Source of the DNA: an uncultured Pelagibacteraceae bacterium
GTDB taxonomy: Bacteria > Pseudomonadota > Alphaproteobacteria > Pelagibacterales > Pelagibacteraceae
DNA length: 64,000 nucleotides
Reading direction: 5' to 3'
Assembly: GCA_902620585.1 (NCBI GenBank)
Contig: CACNJC010000004.1
Location: 1 to 64,000 of the forward strand
The translations under genes were made by a program, and so were the position numbers. A model generated the notes under the pieces. It did no database searches. It was not told the DNA's origin and saw only the letters and a list, made by a program, of their open reading frames with translations. Positions 33,678 to 44,396 of this stretch are shown here, one piece after another. Numbering within the stretch: the stretch's first letter is position 1; the number at the start of each line of letters is the position of its first letter.

Positions 33678-35746
33678 GCTACAGCTTGTTTTATAGATAA
33701 CTTAACTTTTCCTCTGTCAAAACCAACTACTTTAACAGAAACTTCATCTCCTTCTTTAACGACATCTCCTACTTTAGCTACTCTTTTAGATGCAAGCTCT
33801 GATATGTGTACTAAACCATCTTGTTTTCCTAAAAAATTTACAAAAGCCCCAAATTCCATGATTTTGACTACTTTACCTTTGTAGATTTTTCCAACCTCTG
33901 GTTTTGCGATTAAATTTTTAATAAATTCTAATGCTTTATTTCTTGAATCTTCATCTGGAGCTGCAACGGTAACTTCACCTGTATCTTTTACATCTACTTT
34001 TGCACCAGATGTTTCAACTATTTCCCTAATAGTAGCTCCACCTTTCCCAATTACTGTAGCAATATCTTTTTTATCAACTTTAATTGTTTCCATCTTAGGT
34101 GTGTGTTTTGAAAATTCTTTTCTTGAAGATTTTATCGCTTTATTCATCTCTACTAAAATTTTTTCTCGACCATCCTTGGCCTGGTTCAATGCTTTTTCCA
34201 TAATTTCAAATGTAATACCTGTAATCTTTATATCCATTTGAAGGGATGTTATTCCATTTCTAGTTCCAGCTACTTTAAAGTCCATATCTCCTAGATGATC
34301 CTCATCTCCCAAAATATCTGACAATACTGAAAAATCATTCCCCTCTTTAATTAAACCCATTGCTATTCCAGCAACTGGCTCTTTTATTGGAACTCCTGCA
34401 TCCATAAGAGATAAAGAGGTTCCACAAACTGTTGCCATTGAAGACGATCCATTTGACTCTGTTATTTCAGAAACTACTCTTAATGTGTAAGGAAAATTCT
34501 CTTTTTTTGGTAAAGACGAATTAATTGCTCTCCAAGCTAGTTTCCCATGACCTATTTCTCTTCTACCAGTACCTATTCTTCCACATTCACCAACTGAAAA
34601 AGGTGGAAAGTTATAGTGAAGCATAAAATTTGATCTTTGCATTCCATCCAGGCTTTCAAGTCTTTGCTCGTCATCAGACATCCCAAGAGTGGTAACTACT
34701 AAAGCTTGGGTTTCACCTCTTGTGAACAAAGCCGATCCATGTGCTCTTGGCAGTACGCCTACCTCACATTTTATCTGTCTTACATCTGCAAGTCCTCTTC
34801 CATCTATTCTTTTTTTATCTTTTAAAATTGCTGTTCTAACAATATCTTTCTCTAACGATTTTAATTGTGTCATTGCTTGATTTTCTGTAACATTTTCATT
34901 TTCAGAAAACATTTCTTTGCATTTTGTATCGATTTCTGAAATTGCAGTTGATCTTTTCTTTTTATCGATTTCTTTAAATGCTTTTCTTAAATCTTTTTCG
35001 AAATTAGTAGAAATTTTCTTTTTTACATCCGAAAGATCTATTTCTTCAACTTCCCATTTAGGCTTGCCAGCTTTTTTTGCTAATTTTTCTATTACCTCTA
35101 TTATCGGTACGAAATTTTCATGTCCGAATTTAACAGCGTCTAACATTTCTTTCTCTGTTAACCCAGAAGTTTCTGATTCAACCATCAAAACTGCATCTTT
35201 TGTTCCAGCTACAACTAAATCTAATTTTGAATCTTGTAACTCTGTTGGTGAAGGATTTAATAGGTATTTACCATCTTTAAACCCAACTCTGCTGGCAGCA
35301 ATTGGCCCTTGAAAAGGTAGACCTGATATAGCTAGAGCTGCTGAAGAAGCAATTATAGATAATATATCTGGTTGGTTTTCTCCATCATAGGACAAAACCG
35401 TTGGCAATAATTGTACTTCGTTCATAAAACTTGATGGAAATAATGGTCTTATAGGTCTATCTATAAGTCTTGAAATTAAAGTTTCTGCTTCAGTAGGTCT
35501 AGCTTCTCTTTTAAAGTAACCTCCTGGTATTTTTCCGGCTGCATAATATTTCTCTTGATAATTAACTGATAGTGGAAAATAATCTTGACCTTCATTAAGT
35601 TTTTTTGCCCCTACAGCAGTTGCTATGACAACTGTTTCTCCACATGTAGCAATAATTGCGCCGTCAGCTTGGCGAGCAATTCTTCCTGTTTCTAGAGTTA
35701 TTTTTTTTCCATTAATTACAATTTCTTCTTTACTAATTTTAAACAT
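33674..35746 (-). CDS. pnp: Polynucleotide phosphorylase
   Basis: [34 protein letters not shown] and S1 C-terminal domains. Confidence 0.98.
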   Translation of the reverse strand: MFKISKEEIVINGKKITLETGRIARQADGAIIATCGETVVIATAVGAKKLNEGQDYFPLSVNYQEKYYAAGKIPGGYFKREARPTEAETLISRLIDRPIRPLFPSSFMNEVQLLPTVLSYDGENQPDILSIIASSAALAISGLPFQGPIAASRVGFKDGKYLLNPSPTELQDSKLDLVVAGTKDAVLMVESETSGLTEKEMLDAVKFGHENFVPIIEVIEKLAKKAGKPKWEVEEIDLSDVKKKISTNFEKDLRKAFKEIDKKKRSTAISEIDTKCKEMFSENENVTENQAMTQLKSLEKDIVRTAILKDKKRIDGRGLADVRQIKCEVGVLPRAHGSALFTRGETQALVVTTLGMSDDEQRLESLDGMQRSNFMLHYNFPPFSVGECGRIGTGRREIGHGKLAWRAINSSLPKKENFPYTLRVVSEITESNGSSSMATVCGTSLSLMDAGVPIKEPVAGIAMGLIKEGNDFSVLSDILGDEDHLGDMDFKVAGTRNGITSLQMDIKITGITFEIMEKALNQAKDGREKILVEMNKAIKSSRKEFSKHTPKMETIKVDKKDIATVIGKGGATIREIVETSGAKVDVKDTGEVTVAAPDEDSRNKALEFIKNLIAKPEVGKIYKGKVVKIMEFGAFVNFLGKQDGLVHISELASKRVAKVGDVVKEGDEVSVKVVGFDRGKVKLSIKQAVA

Positions 35747-36006
35747 TATTTCCTTATATTTAGTTCTTTAATTACTTTTTGATATGAATCTGGATTTCTT
35801 TTTTTTAGATAATTAAGTAATTTTTTTCTTTTGTTCACAGATTTAGTTAATCCTAATGTTGAATGCTTGTCTTTTTTGAAATTTTTAAAATGTTCTGAAA
35901 GTTTTGATATTTTTTCAGTCAATAAGCCTATCTGAACTTCAGTAGAACCAACATCCTTTTCATGGATTGCTAATAATTTAATTGCACCTTTTTTTTTCTG
36001 TATCAT
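35746..36006 (-). CDS. rpsO: 30S ribosomal protein S15
   Basis: [52 protein letters not shown]. Confidence 0.96.
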   Translation of the reverse strand: MIQKKKGAIKLLAIHEKDVGSTEVQIGLLTEKISKLSEHFKNFKKDKHSTLGLTKSVNKRKKLLNYLKKRNPDSYQKVIKELNIRK

Positions 36007-36376
36007 TTATTTTTATTTTTTTTATAATTTTCTCAATCTTTTCAGCATATTCAAATGAGTTATCTTCTACAAATGTGAGTTTAGGAAGAAACTTAATATC
36101 TAGCCTTTTTGACAAGGCTTTTCTAACAAGATGCGAGTATTCAGTCAAGATCCTTACTGATTCCTTCATATCTACTCCCCCTAAGGGTATTACGTAAACT
36201 CTAGCTGTTTTTAAATCTGGAGTCATTCTTACCTCTGTAACAGTAATTAATTTTGAATTAATTGAGGGTATTTTAGCCTCGTTTCTTATAAATAATTCCC
36301 CTAGACTTTGTTTTACTAATTCTCCTACTCTTAATTGTCTTTGACTAAAAGTTCGTTGAGATGATTGGTTTCCCAT
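35978..36376 (-). CDS. rbfA: Ribosome-binding factor A
   Basis: SQRQLRVGELVKQSLGELF, VTVTEVRMTPDLKTARVYV; overlaps rpsO by 29 nt. Confidence 0.93.
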   Translation of the reverse strand: MGNQSSQRTFSQRQLRVGELVKQSLGELFIRNEAKIPSINSKLITVTEVRMTPDLKTARVYVIPLGGVDMKESVRILTEYSHLVRKALSKRLDIKFLPKLTFVEDNSFEYAEKIEKIIKKIKINDTEKKRCN

Positions 36377-38562
36377 TAAATTGACCTCTGAATTTCTTCT
36401 GCTAAGTAGGATTCTATTACGTCTTTTTCTTTAAAATCAATAAAATCTTTAATGCTAATTCCACACTCTAATCCTGTTCCTACCTCTTTAACTTGATTTT
36501 TTTCTCTAAAAATACTTTGAATTTCACCATTATAGACAACAACGCCATCTCTAATTATTCTTGCTTTAGATTTACTTTTTATTTCACCATTAATTACTTT
36601 TGAACCTGCAATTTTACCAGCACTAGATACCTTAAATATTTTTTGTATTTCTGCTGACCCTAATATTTTTTCTTTTATATCTGGCTCTAACAACCCAGAT
36701 AAAGATTTTTCTACATACTCTAAAGCTTTGTAAATAATATTAAAATATTGAATATCAATTTTTTGATCTTCAGCTAATTTTTTTGCTTCTCTATTTGGTT
36801 TAACATTAAAACCAATTAAAATTGCATTTGAAGCTTTGGCTAAAGAAACATCTGTTTCGTTGATCATGCCTATATCTGATAAAATTATCTTGGCCTCGAC
36901 CTCGCTGTGTTCAATTTTATTTATTGCCATTTTAAGTGCTTCACTTGAACCTTGAACATCTGATTTTATGATTATATTTAACTCATCTTTTTCTTTAGAT
37001 TTATCAAATAGAGTTGTCTTATCTTTTGCTAGTATCTTATTTTTAGCAAGATTATCTTTTTTATATTGTACCATTTCTTTAGCTACATTTTCATCATTTG
37101 TGACCAAGAACTCTGCTCCAGCAAATGCGGAACTATTCATTCCAAGAATTTCAACTGGCATTGATGGTAAAGCTTCTTCAATATTTTTTCCTTCATAGTT
37201 TATCATTGCTCTTATTTTGCCCCATGTATCACCACAAATAAAATAATCCCCTTTTTTAAGATTTCCATTTTTAATTAATATTGTTGATACTGGACCTTTC
37301 CCTTTATCAATTTTTGATTCTATTACGACACCTTTAGCTTGACCTGAGTAAGAAGCTTTTAAATCTAAAATTTCTGCTTGTAATAAAATACTTTCCTTTA
37401 GCTTATCTAAGTTTGTTTTTTTTAATGCAGATACTTCAACAAATAAAGTATCTCCACTTAAATCTTCTGCAATTAATTCATATTGCATCATTTCATTTTT
37501 AATTTTGCTTATATTCTTTTCTGGAAGATCACATTTATTTATTGCAACTATTATCGGAACATTTGCAGCTTTTGCATGTTTTATTGCTTCAACAGTTTGT
37601 GGTTTTATTCCATCATCAGCTGCAACAACTAAGACTACAATATCTGTGATTTTTGAGCCTCTTGCACGCATTTCTGTAAATGCAGCATGGCCGGGCGTAT
37701 CAATAAAAGTTATTGCTTTATTGTTGTCTGTTTTAACTTGATAAGCTCCAATATGTTGAGTAATACCTCCATGTTCTCCAGATACAACGTTTGAGTCTCT
37801 TAAAGAGTCTAGCAAAGAAGTTTTTCCATGGTCAACATGGCCCATAATTGTAACAATGGGAGGCCTAATTTTAACATCCCCTTCTAATTTCTCCTTAATT
37901 TGATTTTTTTCTAATGTTGGCTCGTTTTCTATTAACGGATTATGCCCGAATTCTTTAACAATATATTCTGCAGTATCTTTGTCTATATTATGATTAATTG
38001 TTGCAATAACTTTCATATTAAACAAAAATTTAATTATATCGCTAGATTTTTCAGCCATACGATTAGATAACTCTTGGATTGTAATTTGTTCAGGTATTTT
38101 CACATCTCTAATAACTTTTTTAAATTCTTTTTTCTCTTCTCCTTCTGGTTTATTTTTTTTTTCTTTTAGTCTTGCTCGCTTAACAGATGCTAAACTCCTT
38201 TGCTTAATTTCTATCTCTTCTACATTTAAAGCTCGAGACACGGTAAGTTTAAAATCTCTTTTGTCTATTGGATTTTTAAGTCTTAATTTACTTTTTCCAG
38301 TTGGTTTATCTGCTTTTTTTATAAAAGCTTTGGTTGCTTGCTGTTCTACAAATTTTCGTGCAAAATTTTTCTTTTTTGCCTCAAAATTACTAGGCTGTGT
38401 GAAATATTGATTAGTTTTATTGCTACTCTTACTAGGTCTAAAAGGTTTTTTCTTTTCTACAGAGAATGATTTTTTTCCATCTGATTTGATAGCGCTAGTA
38501 TCAATTTTTTTTTTTAAACTTGATGAAATAGTAAGTGTCTTTTTTCTATCTTTTTTTTCCAT
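36376..38562 (-). CDS. infB: Translation initiation factor IF-2
   Basis: RPPIVTIMGHVDHGKTSLLDSLR, DTPGHAAFTEMRARG. Confidence 0.98.
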   Translation of the reverse strand: MEKKDRKKTLTISSSLKKKIDTSAIKSDGKKSFSVEKKKPFRPSKSSNKTNQYFTQPSNFEAKKKNFARKFVEQQATKAFIKKADKPTGKSKLRLKNPIDKRDFKLTVSRALNVEEIEIKQRSLASVKRARLKEKKNKPEGEEKKEFKKVIRDVKIPEQITIQELSNRMAEKSSDIIKFLFNMKVIATINHNIDKDTAEYIVKEFGHNPLIENEPTLEKNQIKEKLEGDVKIRPPIVTIMGHVDHGKTSLLDSLRDSNVVSGEHGGITQHIGAYQVKTDNNKAITFIDTPGHAAFTEMRARGSKITDIVVLVVAADDGIKPQTVEAIKHAKAANVPIIVAINKCDLPEKNISKIKNEMMQYELIAEDLSGDTLFVEVSALKKTNLDKLKESILLQAEILDLKASYSGQAKGVVIESKIDKGKGPVSTILIKNGNLKKGDYFICGDTWGKIRAMINYEGKNIEEALPSMPVEILGMNSSAFAGAEFLVTNDENVAKEMVQYKKDNLAKNKILAKDKTTLFDKSKEKDELNIIIKSDVQGSSEALKMAINKIEHSEVEAKIILSDIGMINETDVSLAKASNAILIGFNVKPNREAKKLAEDQKIDIQYFNIIYKALEYVEKSLSGLLEPDIKEKILGSAEIQKIFKVSSAGKIAGSKVINGEIKSKSKARIIRDGVVVYNGEIQSIFREKNQVKEVGTGLECGISIKDFIDFKEKDVIESYLAEEIQRSI

Positions 38563-38566
38563 AACA

Positions 38567-40117
38567 TTACTTGTAAACTATCTCTCTAGCAGACATTATT
38601 AATTGGTCTGCTTCTTTTCTAGATAAAGAAAATTCCTCCAGGTATCCTTCTATTCTAATTTTTTTACCTTTAACTTCATCAAATCCACCGATCAGCTCGT
38701 CTGAAGATAGATCTGCAAAGTCATTTAATTTTTTTATGTTTTTTTGCCCTAAAATTACTAACATGCCTTGAGTCATGCCTTTTAAATTTATTAAAGACTC
38801 TTCAACTCCAAGTTCTTTTAGTTTCTGAGCAACTTCCTCTTTTTCTTTAATCAAAGTATCTTTAGATCTACTAATTAGTTCTTTTGCTGTTTCTTCATCA
38901 ATAGCATCTATCTTTGAAATATCTTCTGGTGTAGATTGTGCAATATCTTCGATACTAGTAAAACCTTCTGACACTAAAAGTTGTCCTAGGGTTTCATCAA
39001 CTTCTAAATTTTTAATTAAGGTTTCAGTCCTATCTTTAAATTCAGCTTGTCTTCTCTCGGAGTCTTCTTTATCTGTTAAAATATCAATTTCATAATTTGT
39101 TAATTTAGATGCCAACCTTACATTCTGCCCTCTTCGTCCAATTGCTTTACTCAAATTTTCTTCAGTCAAAATTATATCTATTCTTTTATTTTCTTGATCA
39201 ATTAAAACTTTTTGTATCTCTGCTGGAGAAAGTGACTCTGAAATTAAAGTTGGTAAATCCTCTGTCCACTTGATTATATCTATCTTTTCACCGTGTAGCT
39301 CGTTTACTATTGTTTGAACTCTACTACCTCTCATTCCAACACAAGCTCCTACAGGGTCTATAGAGGAGTCTTGGGAATGAACACATATTTTAGCTCTACT
39401 ACCAGGATCTCTTGCTACAGATTTTATCTCTATAGTTCCCTCATAAATTTCGGGAACTTCTTGGAAAAACAGTCTAGCTAAAAACTGGGGATGTGCTCTA
39501 GATAAGAATATTTGATGACCTTTTATCTCTTTTTTGACTTCGTAACAATAAGCTTTTACTCTATCACCATTTTTGAGAACTTCTCTTGGAATTAACTCAT
39601 CTTTTTTGATTACACCTTCAGCTTTTCCTAAATCAACGATAACATTTCCATATTCCAAACGCTTGATTATTCCACTTAGAATTTGACCTTGCTTATCAAT
39701 AAAATCCTCATATTGTCTATTTTTTTCAGCTTCACGAACTCTGGAGCTAATAACTTGCTTAGCACTTTGAGCTGCAATTCTACCAAAATCTACTTGAGGT
39801 AATTCCTCATAAATTTTATCTCCAATTTTTAGATCATTATTTCCTGAATTTATTTTTTTTGCATCGCTTAAATTTATTTCTTTTGAAGGATCCTCAACAG
39901 TTTCTACGATATCTAAAACTTTTTGAATTTTTATATCACCACTTTCTCTGTCAATTATGACTTCAATATTGTTCTCATTTCCAAATTTGGTAAGAGCCGC
40001 TTTTTGAATAGCACTTTCCATTGAGCCAATAACAAGCTCTTTATCAATAGATTTTTCATTGGCAACCGCGTCGACAATTCTTAATAATTCTAATTTATCT
40101 AATCCTCTATTTAACAT
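38567..40117 (-). CDS. nusA: Transcription termination/antitermination factor NusA
   Basis: S1/KH1/KH2 domains: DPVGACVGMRGSRVQTIVNELHGEKIDI, KAIGRRGQNVRLASKLT. Confidence 0.97.
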   Translation of the reverse strand: MLNRGLDKLELLRIVDAVANEKSIDKELVIGSMESAIQKAALTKFGNENNIEVIIDRESGDIKIQKVLDIVETVEDPSKEINLSDAKKINSGNNDLKIGDKIYEELPQVDFGRIAAQSAKQVISSRVREAEKNRQYEDFIDKQGQILSGIIKRLEYGNVIVDLGKAEGVIKKDELIPREVLKNGDRVKAYCYEVKKEIKGHQIFLSRAHPQFLARLFFQEVPEIYEGTIEIKSVARDPGSRAKICVHSQDSSIDPVGACVGMRGSRVQTIVNELHGEKIDIIKWTEDLPTLISESLSPAEIQKVLIDQENKRIDIILTEENLSKAIGRRGQNVRLASKLTNYEIDILTDKEDSERRQAEFKDRTETLIKNLEVDETLGQLLVSEGFTSIEDIAQSTPEDISKIDAIDEETAKELISRSKDTLIKEKEEVAQKLKELGVEESLINLKGMTQGMLVILGQKNIKKLNDFADLSSDELIGGFDEVKGKKIRIEGYLEEFSLSRKEADQLIMSAREIVYK

Positions 40118-40130
40118 TTTTAATGCTCCT

Positions 40131-40157
40131 AAAAAAAAATGGGCACCTGCCCATTTT
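40131..40157 (-). terminator. Rho-independent terminator after metK, abutting the nusA ribosome-binding site
   Basis: Minus-strand AAAATGGGCA-GG-TGCCCATTTTTTTTT: 10-bp complementary arms plus T-tract, then AGGAGC and the nusA ATG at 40117. Confidence 0.85.
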
Positions 40158-40209
40158 GAATTAATCCAACAATAGTTTAATAATAATGAAAATTATGGTT
40201 TTTTCAAGA

Positions 40210-41373
40210 TTACAATTTGAATAAATCTGCCTTATCAGTTTTTTCCCAAGTAAATTGACCATTATTCGAAGGTTTCCTGCCAAAATGACCATAAGCTGAG
40301 GTAATCTCATATATTGGTTTATTTAACTTTAACATTTCTCTTATTCCCCTTGGAGATAAATCAAAATTTTCATCTATAATTTTTTTGACCATCTTAATTT
40401 TATCTTCATCTCCTTCTGCAAGTTTTATGAAAATAGATAAAGGTTTAGAAACGCCAATAGCGTAAGCTAATTGAATTAAGCATTTATTAGAAACACCTGC
40501 TGAAACTATATTCTTAGATAGATACCTTGCAGCATAAGCGGCGGATCTATCAACTTTTGTTGGATCTTTGCCTGAAAAAGCCCCACCTCCATGTGGAGCT
40601 GCTCCGCCATAAGTATCGACAATGATTTTTCTACCTGTTAAACCAGTGTCTCCATCTGGACCACCAATTATAAATTGACCTGTCGGATTTATATAAATTT
40701 CTTTTTGGTTTAATTCTTTAATGTAATTTTCTGGAATAGATTTTTTGATATAAGGCATGACTAATTCTTTTACCTGCTCTTGATTTAAATCTTTTGAATG
40801 TTGAGTTGATATTACCAATGATGTAACTTTGGTAGGTTTATTGTTTTCATAAAGCATTGTTACTTGACTTTTTGAGTCTGGCTCTATGCCTCTAAGAATT
40901 CCTTTTTTTCTGTCTTCTGCCATTAATCTTAAAATTTTATGAGAATAATAAATTGGAGCAGGCATTAAATCCTCAGTTTCTTTACATGCATATCCAAACA
41001 TAATTCCTTGGTCACCCGCGCCTTCATCTTTATTATCTTTTGAGTCAACGCCCATAGCTATATCTGTGGATTGTTCGTGTAAAAATGTTTCAATATTAGC
41101 TGTTTTCCAACTGAAGCCTTTTTGATCATAACCTATATCTTTAATGCAGTTCCTTACTTTGCTTATAATATTATCTTTATCAATTTTTGGGCCCCGTACC
41201 TCTCCTGCTAGTACAACTTTATTAGTTGTTGTTAAAGTTTCACAAGCTACTCGAGAAAATGGATCATTGGATAAATATAAATCAACAACCATATCTGAAA
41301 TTCTGTCGCAAACTTTATCGGGATGACCTTCAGAAACTGACTCACTTGTAAATAGATATTTATTATCTTGCAT
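40210..41373 (-). CDS. metK: S-adenosylmethionine synthetase
   Basis: [55 protein letters not shown]. Confidence 0.98.
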   Translation of the reverse strand: MQDNKYLFTSESVSEGHPDKVCDRISDMVVDLYLSNDPFSRVACETLTTTNKVVLAGEVRGPKIDKDNIISKVRNCIKDIGYDQKGFSWKTANIETFLHEQSTDIAMGVDSKDNKDEGAGDQGIMFGYACKETEDLMPAPIYYSHKILRLMAEDRKKGILRGIEPDSKSQVTMLYENNKPTKVTSLVISTQHSKDLNQEQVKELVMPYIKKSIPENYIKELNQKEIYINPTGQFIIGGPDGDTGLTGRKIIVDTYGGAAPHGGGAFSGKDPTKVDRSAAYAARYLSKNIVSAGVSNKCLIQLAYAIGVSKPLSIFIKLAEGDEDKIKMVKKIIDENFDLSPRGIREMLKLNKPIYEITSAYGHFGRKPSNNGQFTWEKTDKADLFKL

Positions 41374-42935
41374 TATTTTTTATTTTTAAAAATTAAAAAG
41401 ATAAATAGATATGTAAATAAAAGAGAAAAAAATATCAAATCATTTTTATTTTTATATTTTGATTGAAGTAAGGGAATTTGCATCTCTATATTTCCTGCTT
41501 CTTTAATATTTAATTTCTTAATTATTTCACCTTTATTGTTGATAATTGCACTAATTCCTCTATTTGCTGATCTCACTAGAAATGAATTGTTTTCTATCGA
41601 CCTAAATATTGCTTTAGCAAAATGCTGATGGGGACCTATTGAACTACCAAACCATCCATCTTCAGAAATATTGACGATAAGATTAGTTTTCTCTTTTGCA
41701 TTTTGTGCCAATTCTGGAAAAATTATTTCGTAGCAAATCAACGGTAAAATATTTACATTATCTATTATTATGTTTTCTTGAATTTTTCCTCTTGAAAAAG
41801 AACTGTAACCTTCTGTAATTTTTTTCAGTCCAAATTTATTCAAAAATTTATTAAATGGTAAGAACTCACCAAAAGGAACAAGTTTTTTTTTATTATATCT
41901 ATAAATAATTTCAAATTTATTATTTACTAGAATTAAACTATTAAAAAACGTGGACGAAGTTTTATCAAATGTATTTAACCCCAGTAATATCAAATGTTTT
42001 TCACTAAAGTTTTCTTTTATTAAGTTACTAAATTGTGAAATTTCGTTATAATTATAACCAGTAAAAACCCCCTCTGGCCAAATAAAAAGAGTTTTTCTGT
42101 TTGGATCTGGATCACTATATCTAATTAATTTTTTTATCTTAATTTCTACTTCTTCAATTGATAAATAATATTTTAATTCAAAATCTGGTGAGATAACTTT
42201 TGTGTATATGCTATCATTTTTATTTATATAATCTATTACAGCGTTATTCTTATTAATTGTAAATGTTCCATAAATATATGTGAGGAAAACAAATAAAAAA
42301 ACAGAACTTAATATGAGTACCTTTTTACTTGAGCTATATCTAAAAAATAAGACTGCAGGAATAGTAAATAAAGTTATAGTAATAAGATTAAAAGCGTAGA
42401 GACCTAAAAAATTTAGTACTTGCAGAATTTCTGTGAACCATGACCAACTATATCCCCAAAGATTCCATGGGAAGCCAGTTAAAATTTTTCCTCTGACATA
42501 ATCTGATATAGCGAGCGAACCTGAAAAAAGTAAGATGGATGAAATATTATAATTTAAAAATTGACCAACTATTAGAGTAGTAAGACCTGTAAAAAAGCTT
42601 AAAAAAAGTGGTATGAGAATTAGAGCAAATGGAATTAAAAATTTAAAGCTTTCATCGAATGTTAAGGAATATGTAATCCAGTGAATTCCACCTAGATAAA
42701 AACCAAACCCAAAAACACAACCAAAAGTAAATAAGTTTCTGCGGTATGGTTTTTTTCTATAAATACTTTTTGATCTATTTTTTATGTAAACTAGTAATAA
42801 AAAGACAATTGGTAATAAAATAAAATTAACAAAAGATAAATTAAATGGCTGAAAACTTAAAACTGAAACTAATCCAAAACAAAAAGGCAATAGATATAGC
42901 ATATAAGTTCGACTGTTTAATATTTTTTCAATCAT
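41373..42935 (-). CDS. lnt: Apolipoprotein N-acyltransferase
   Basis: [45 protein letters not shown]. Confidence 0.95.
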   Translation of the reverse strand: MIEKILNSRTYMLYLLPFCFGLVSVLSFQPFNLSFVNFILLPIVFLLLVYIKNRSKSIYRKKPYRRNLFTFGCVFGFGFYLGGIHWITYSLTFDESFKFLIPFALILIPLFLSFFTGLTTLIVGQFLNYNISSILLFSGSLAISDYVRGKILTGFPWNLWGYSWSWFTEILQVLNFLGLYAFNLITITLFTIPAVLFFRYSSSKKVLILSSVFLFVFLTYIYGTFTINKNNAVIDYINKNDSIYTKVISPDFELKYYLSIEEVEIKIKKLIRYSDPDPNRKTLFIWPEGVFTGYNYNEISQFSNLIKENFSEKHLILLGLNTFDKTSSTFFNSLILVNNKFEIIYRYNKKKLVPFGEFLPFNKFLNKFGLKKITEGYSSFSRGKIQENIIIDNVNILPLICYEIIFPELAQNAKEKTNLIVNISEDGWFGSSIGPHQHFAKAIFRSIENNSFLVRSANRGISAIINNKGEIIKKLNIKEAGNIEMQIPLLQSKYKNKNDLIFFSLLFTYLFIFLIFKNKK

Positions 42936-43400
42936 CTAACTAATATATTTAAAATACTTTTTTTCTATTTTACTCATAGAATAAAAATCTTTATTTAATT
43001 TATGTCTATAGCCAAATAAATGAACAAGCCCGTGAATCCATAATTTGTTTAGTTCGGTTTTGAAATTTTTTTTATCACGCTTATCTTTAATTTTATTTAA
43101 ATTTATAATTATATCCCCTAAGTAAATTTCTTTATTCTTTTTTAAAATATCATTTAATTTTTTTTTTTTATAAAAAGGAAAAGATAAAACATCAGCAGAT
43201 TTATTCTTGTTTCTAAATTTGTTATTTAGTCTTTTGATATTTTGTGTATCTGACAATAGCAAACTACATATTAAACATTTATTTTTGTATAGTTTATTTT
43301 TTTTGTTTAGTAACTTTATTTTTTTCTTGATATAACTATTTGGACTTTTAATATATTTTTTCCAACTTTTGTTATCTAAAATTACATTAATTTTTATCAT
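42936..43400 (-). CDS. ybeY: rRNA maturation endoribonuclease YbeY
   Basis: NKSADVLSFPF, LGDIIINLN, HGLVHLFGYRH (variant of HGxLHLxGYDH). Confidence 0.9.
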   Translation of the reverse strand: MIKINVILDNKSWKKYIKSPNSYIKKKIKLLNKKNKLYKNKCLICSLLLSDTQNIKRLNNKFRNKNKSADVLSFPFYKKKKLNDILKKNKEIYLGDIIINLNKIKDKRDKKNFKTELNKLWIHGLVHLFGYRHKLNKDFYSMSKIEKKYFKYIS

Positions 43401-44391
43401 CAGTGCTTTTTTTTTGATAAGCCCGAATAATCTTTGAAACTAATGGATGTCTTACTACATCAGTATGATCAAATTCTATAATCTTAATTTCTTCTAATTC
43501 CTTTAAAATATTTTTTGATTTTACTAATCCAGAATGAGATTTGTTTATTAAATCAATTTGGGATGGATCTCCATTAACAACCAATTTTGAATTTTCACCA
43601 ATTCTAGTTAAAAACATTTTTATTTGAGTTTCAGTAGCATTTTGTGCTTCATCCAAAATAGCAAAACAATTTTTTAATGTTCTACCTCTCATAAATGCTA
43701 AGGGAGCAATTTCAATTTCACCAGTTTCAATCCTTTTATCTATTTTTTCCGCTCCAAATAGTTCATATAACGCATCGTACAAAGGTCTTAAGTATGGATC
43801 TACTTTCTCTTTCATATCTCCAGGTAAAAACCCCAGTTTTTCACCCGCTTCTACCGCTGGTCTAGATAAAATTACCCGCTCTATTTTTTTTTCCATTAAT
43901 AAAGTTACTGCTACAGAAACTGCTAAAAAACTTTTTCCAGTTCCAGCTGGTCCTAGTGACAAAATAATATCATTTTCTTTAAGAGCCTTTATATAATCGG
44001 ATTGTTTTTCAGATCTTGCAATTACTGATTTTCTCGGAGTTTTAATCAGTTGTTTGAAAGATTTAATGTTTGATTCTTCTAACTTCATATTTTTTTTAAC
44101 TGACATTATAATATCGCCTTTTTCAATAAGATTAGTCAAAAGATATTTGCTTACTAAAAATTTAATAGCTTTAGAGAAATCTTTCAAATTTCCCATTTTT
44201 CCTTTGCAGGTTATGGAATTTCCTCTAAAAAATACATTTGTGTCTGTTAATTTACTCAACTCTTTTAAATTTTGATCAAATTGACCGACGATTGACATAA
44301 GCATCGTATTATTATTAATTTGAATATTAATTGTATCTGAGTCTATTTTTCTTATAGTTAAACTTTGGTCTAATTTACTTATTTCCGACAT
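43387..44391 (-). CDS. phoH: PhoH-like ATPase
   Basis: LSLGPAGTGKSFLAVSVAV, LSRPAVEAGEKLGFLPGDMKEKVDPYLRPLYDAL, ILDEAQNAT. Confidence 0.96.
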   Translation of the reverse strand: MSEISKLDQSLTIRKIDSDTINIQINNNTMLMSIVGQFDQNLKELSKLTDTNVFFRGNSITCKGKMGNLKDFSKAIKFLVSKYLLTNLIEKGDIIMSVKKNMKLEESNIKSFKQLIKTPRKSVIARSEKQSDYIKALKENDIILSLGPAGTGKSFLAVSVAVTLLMEKKIERVILSRPAVEAGEKLGFLPGDMKEKVDPYLRPLYDALYELFGAEKIDKRIETGEIEIAPLAFMRGRTLKNCFAILDEAQNATETQIKMFLTRIGENSKLVVNGDPSQIDLINKSHSGLVKSKNILKELEEIKIIEFDHTDVVRHPLVSKIIRAYQKKSTDDKN

Positions 44392-44396
44392 ATCTG

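Noticed and set aside
34689-35312. Plus-strand ORFs opposite pnp (63 and 131 aa)
   Set aside because: Antisense to a well-supported gene; low-complexity S/F-rich translations.
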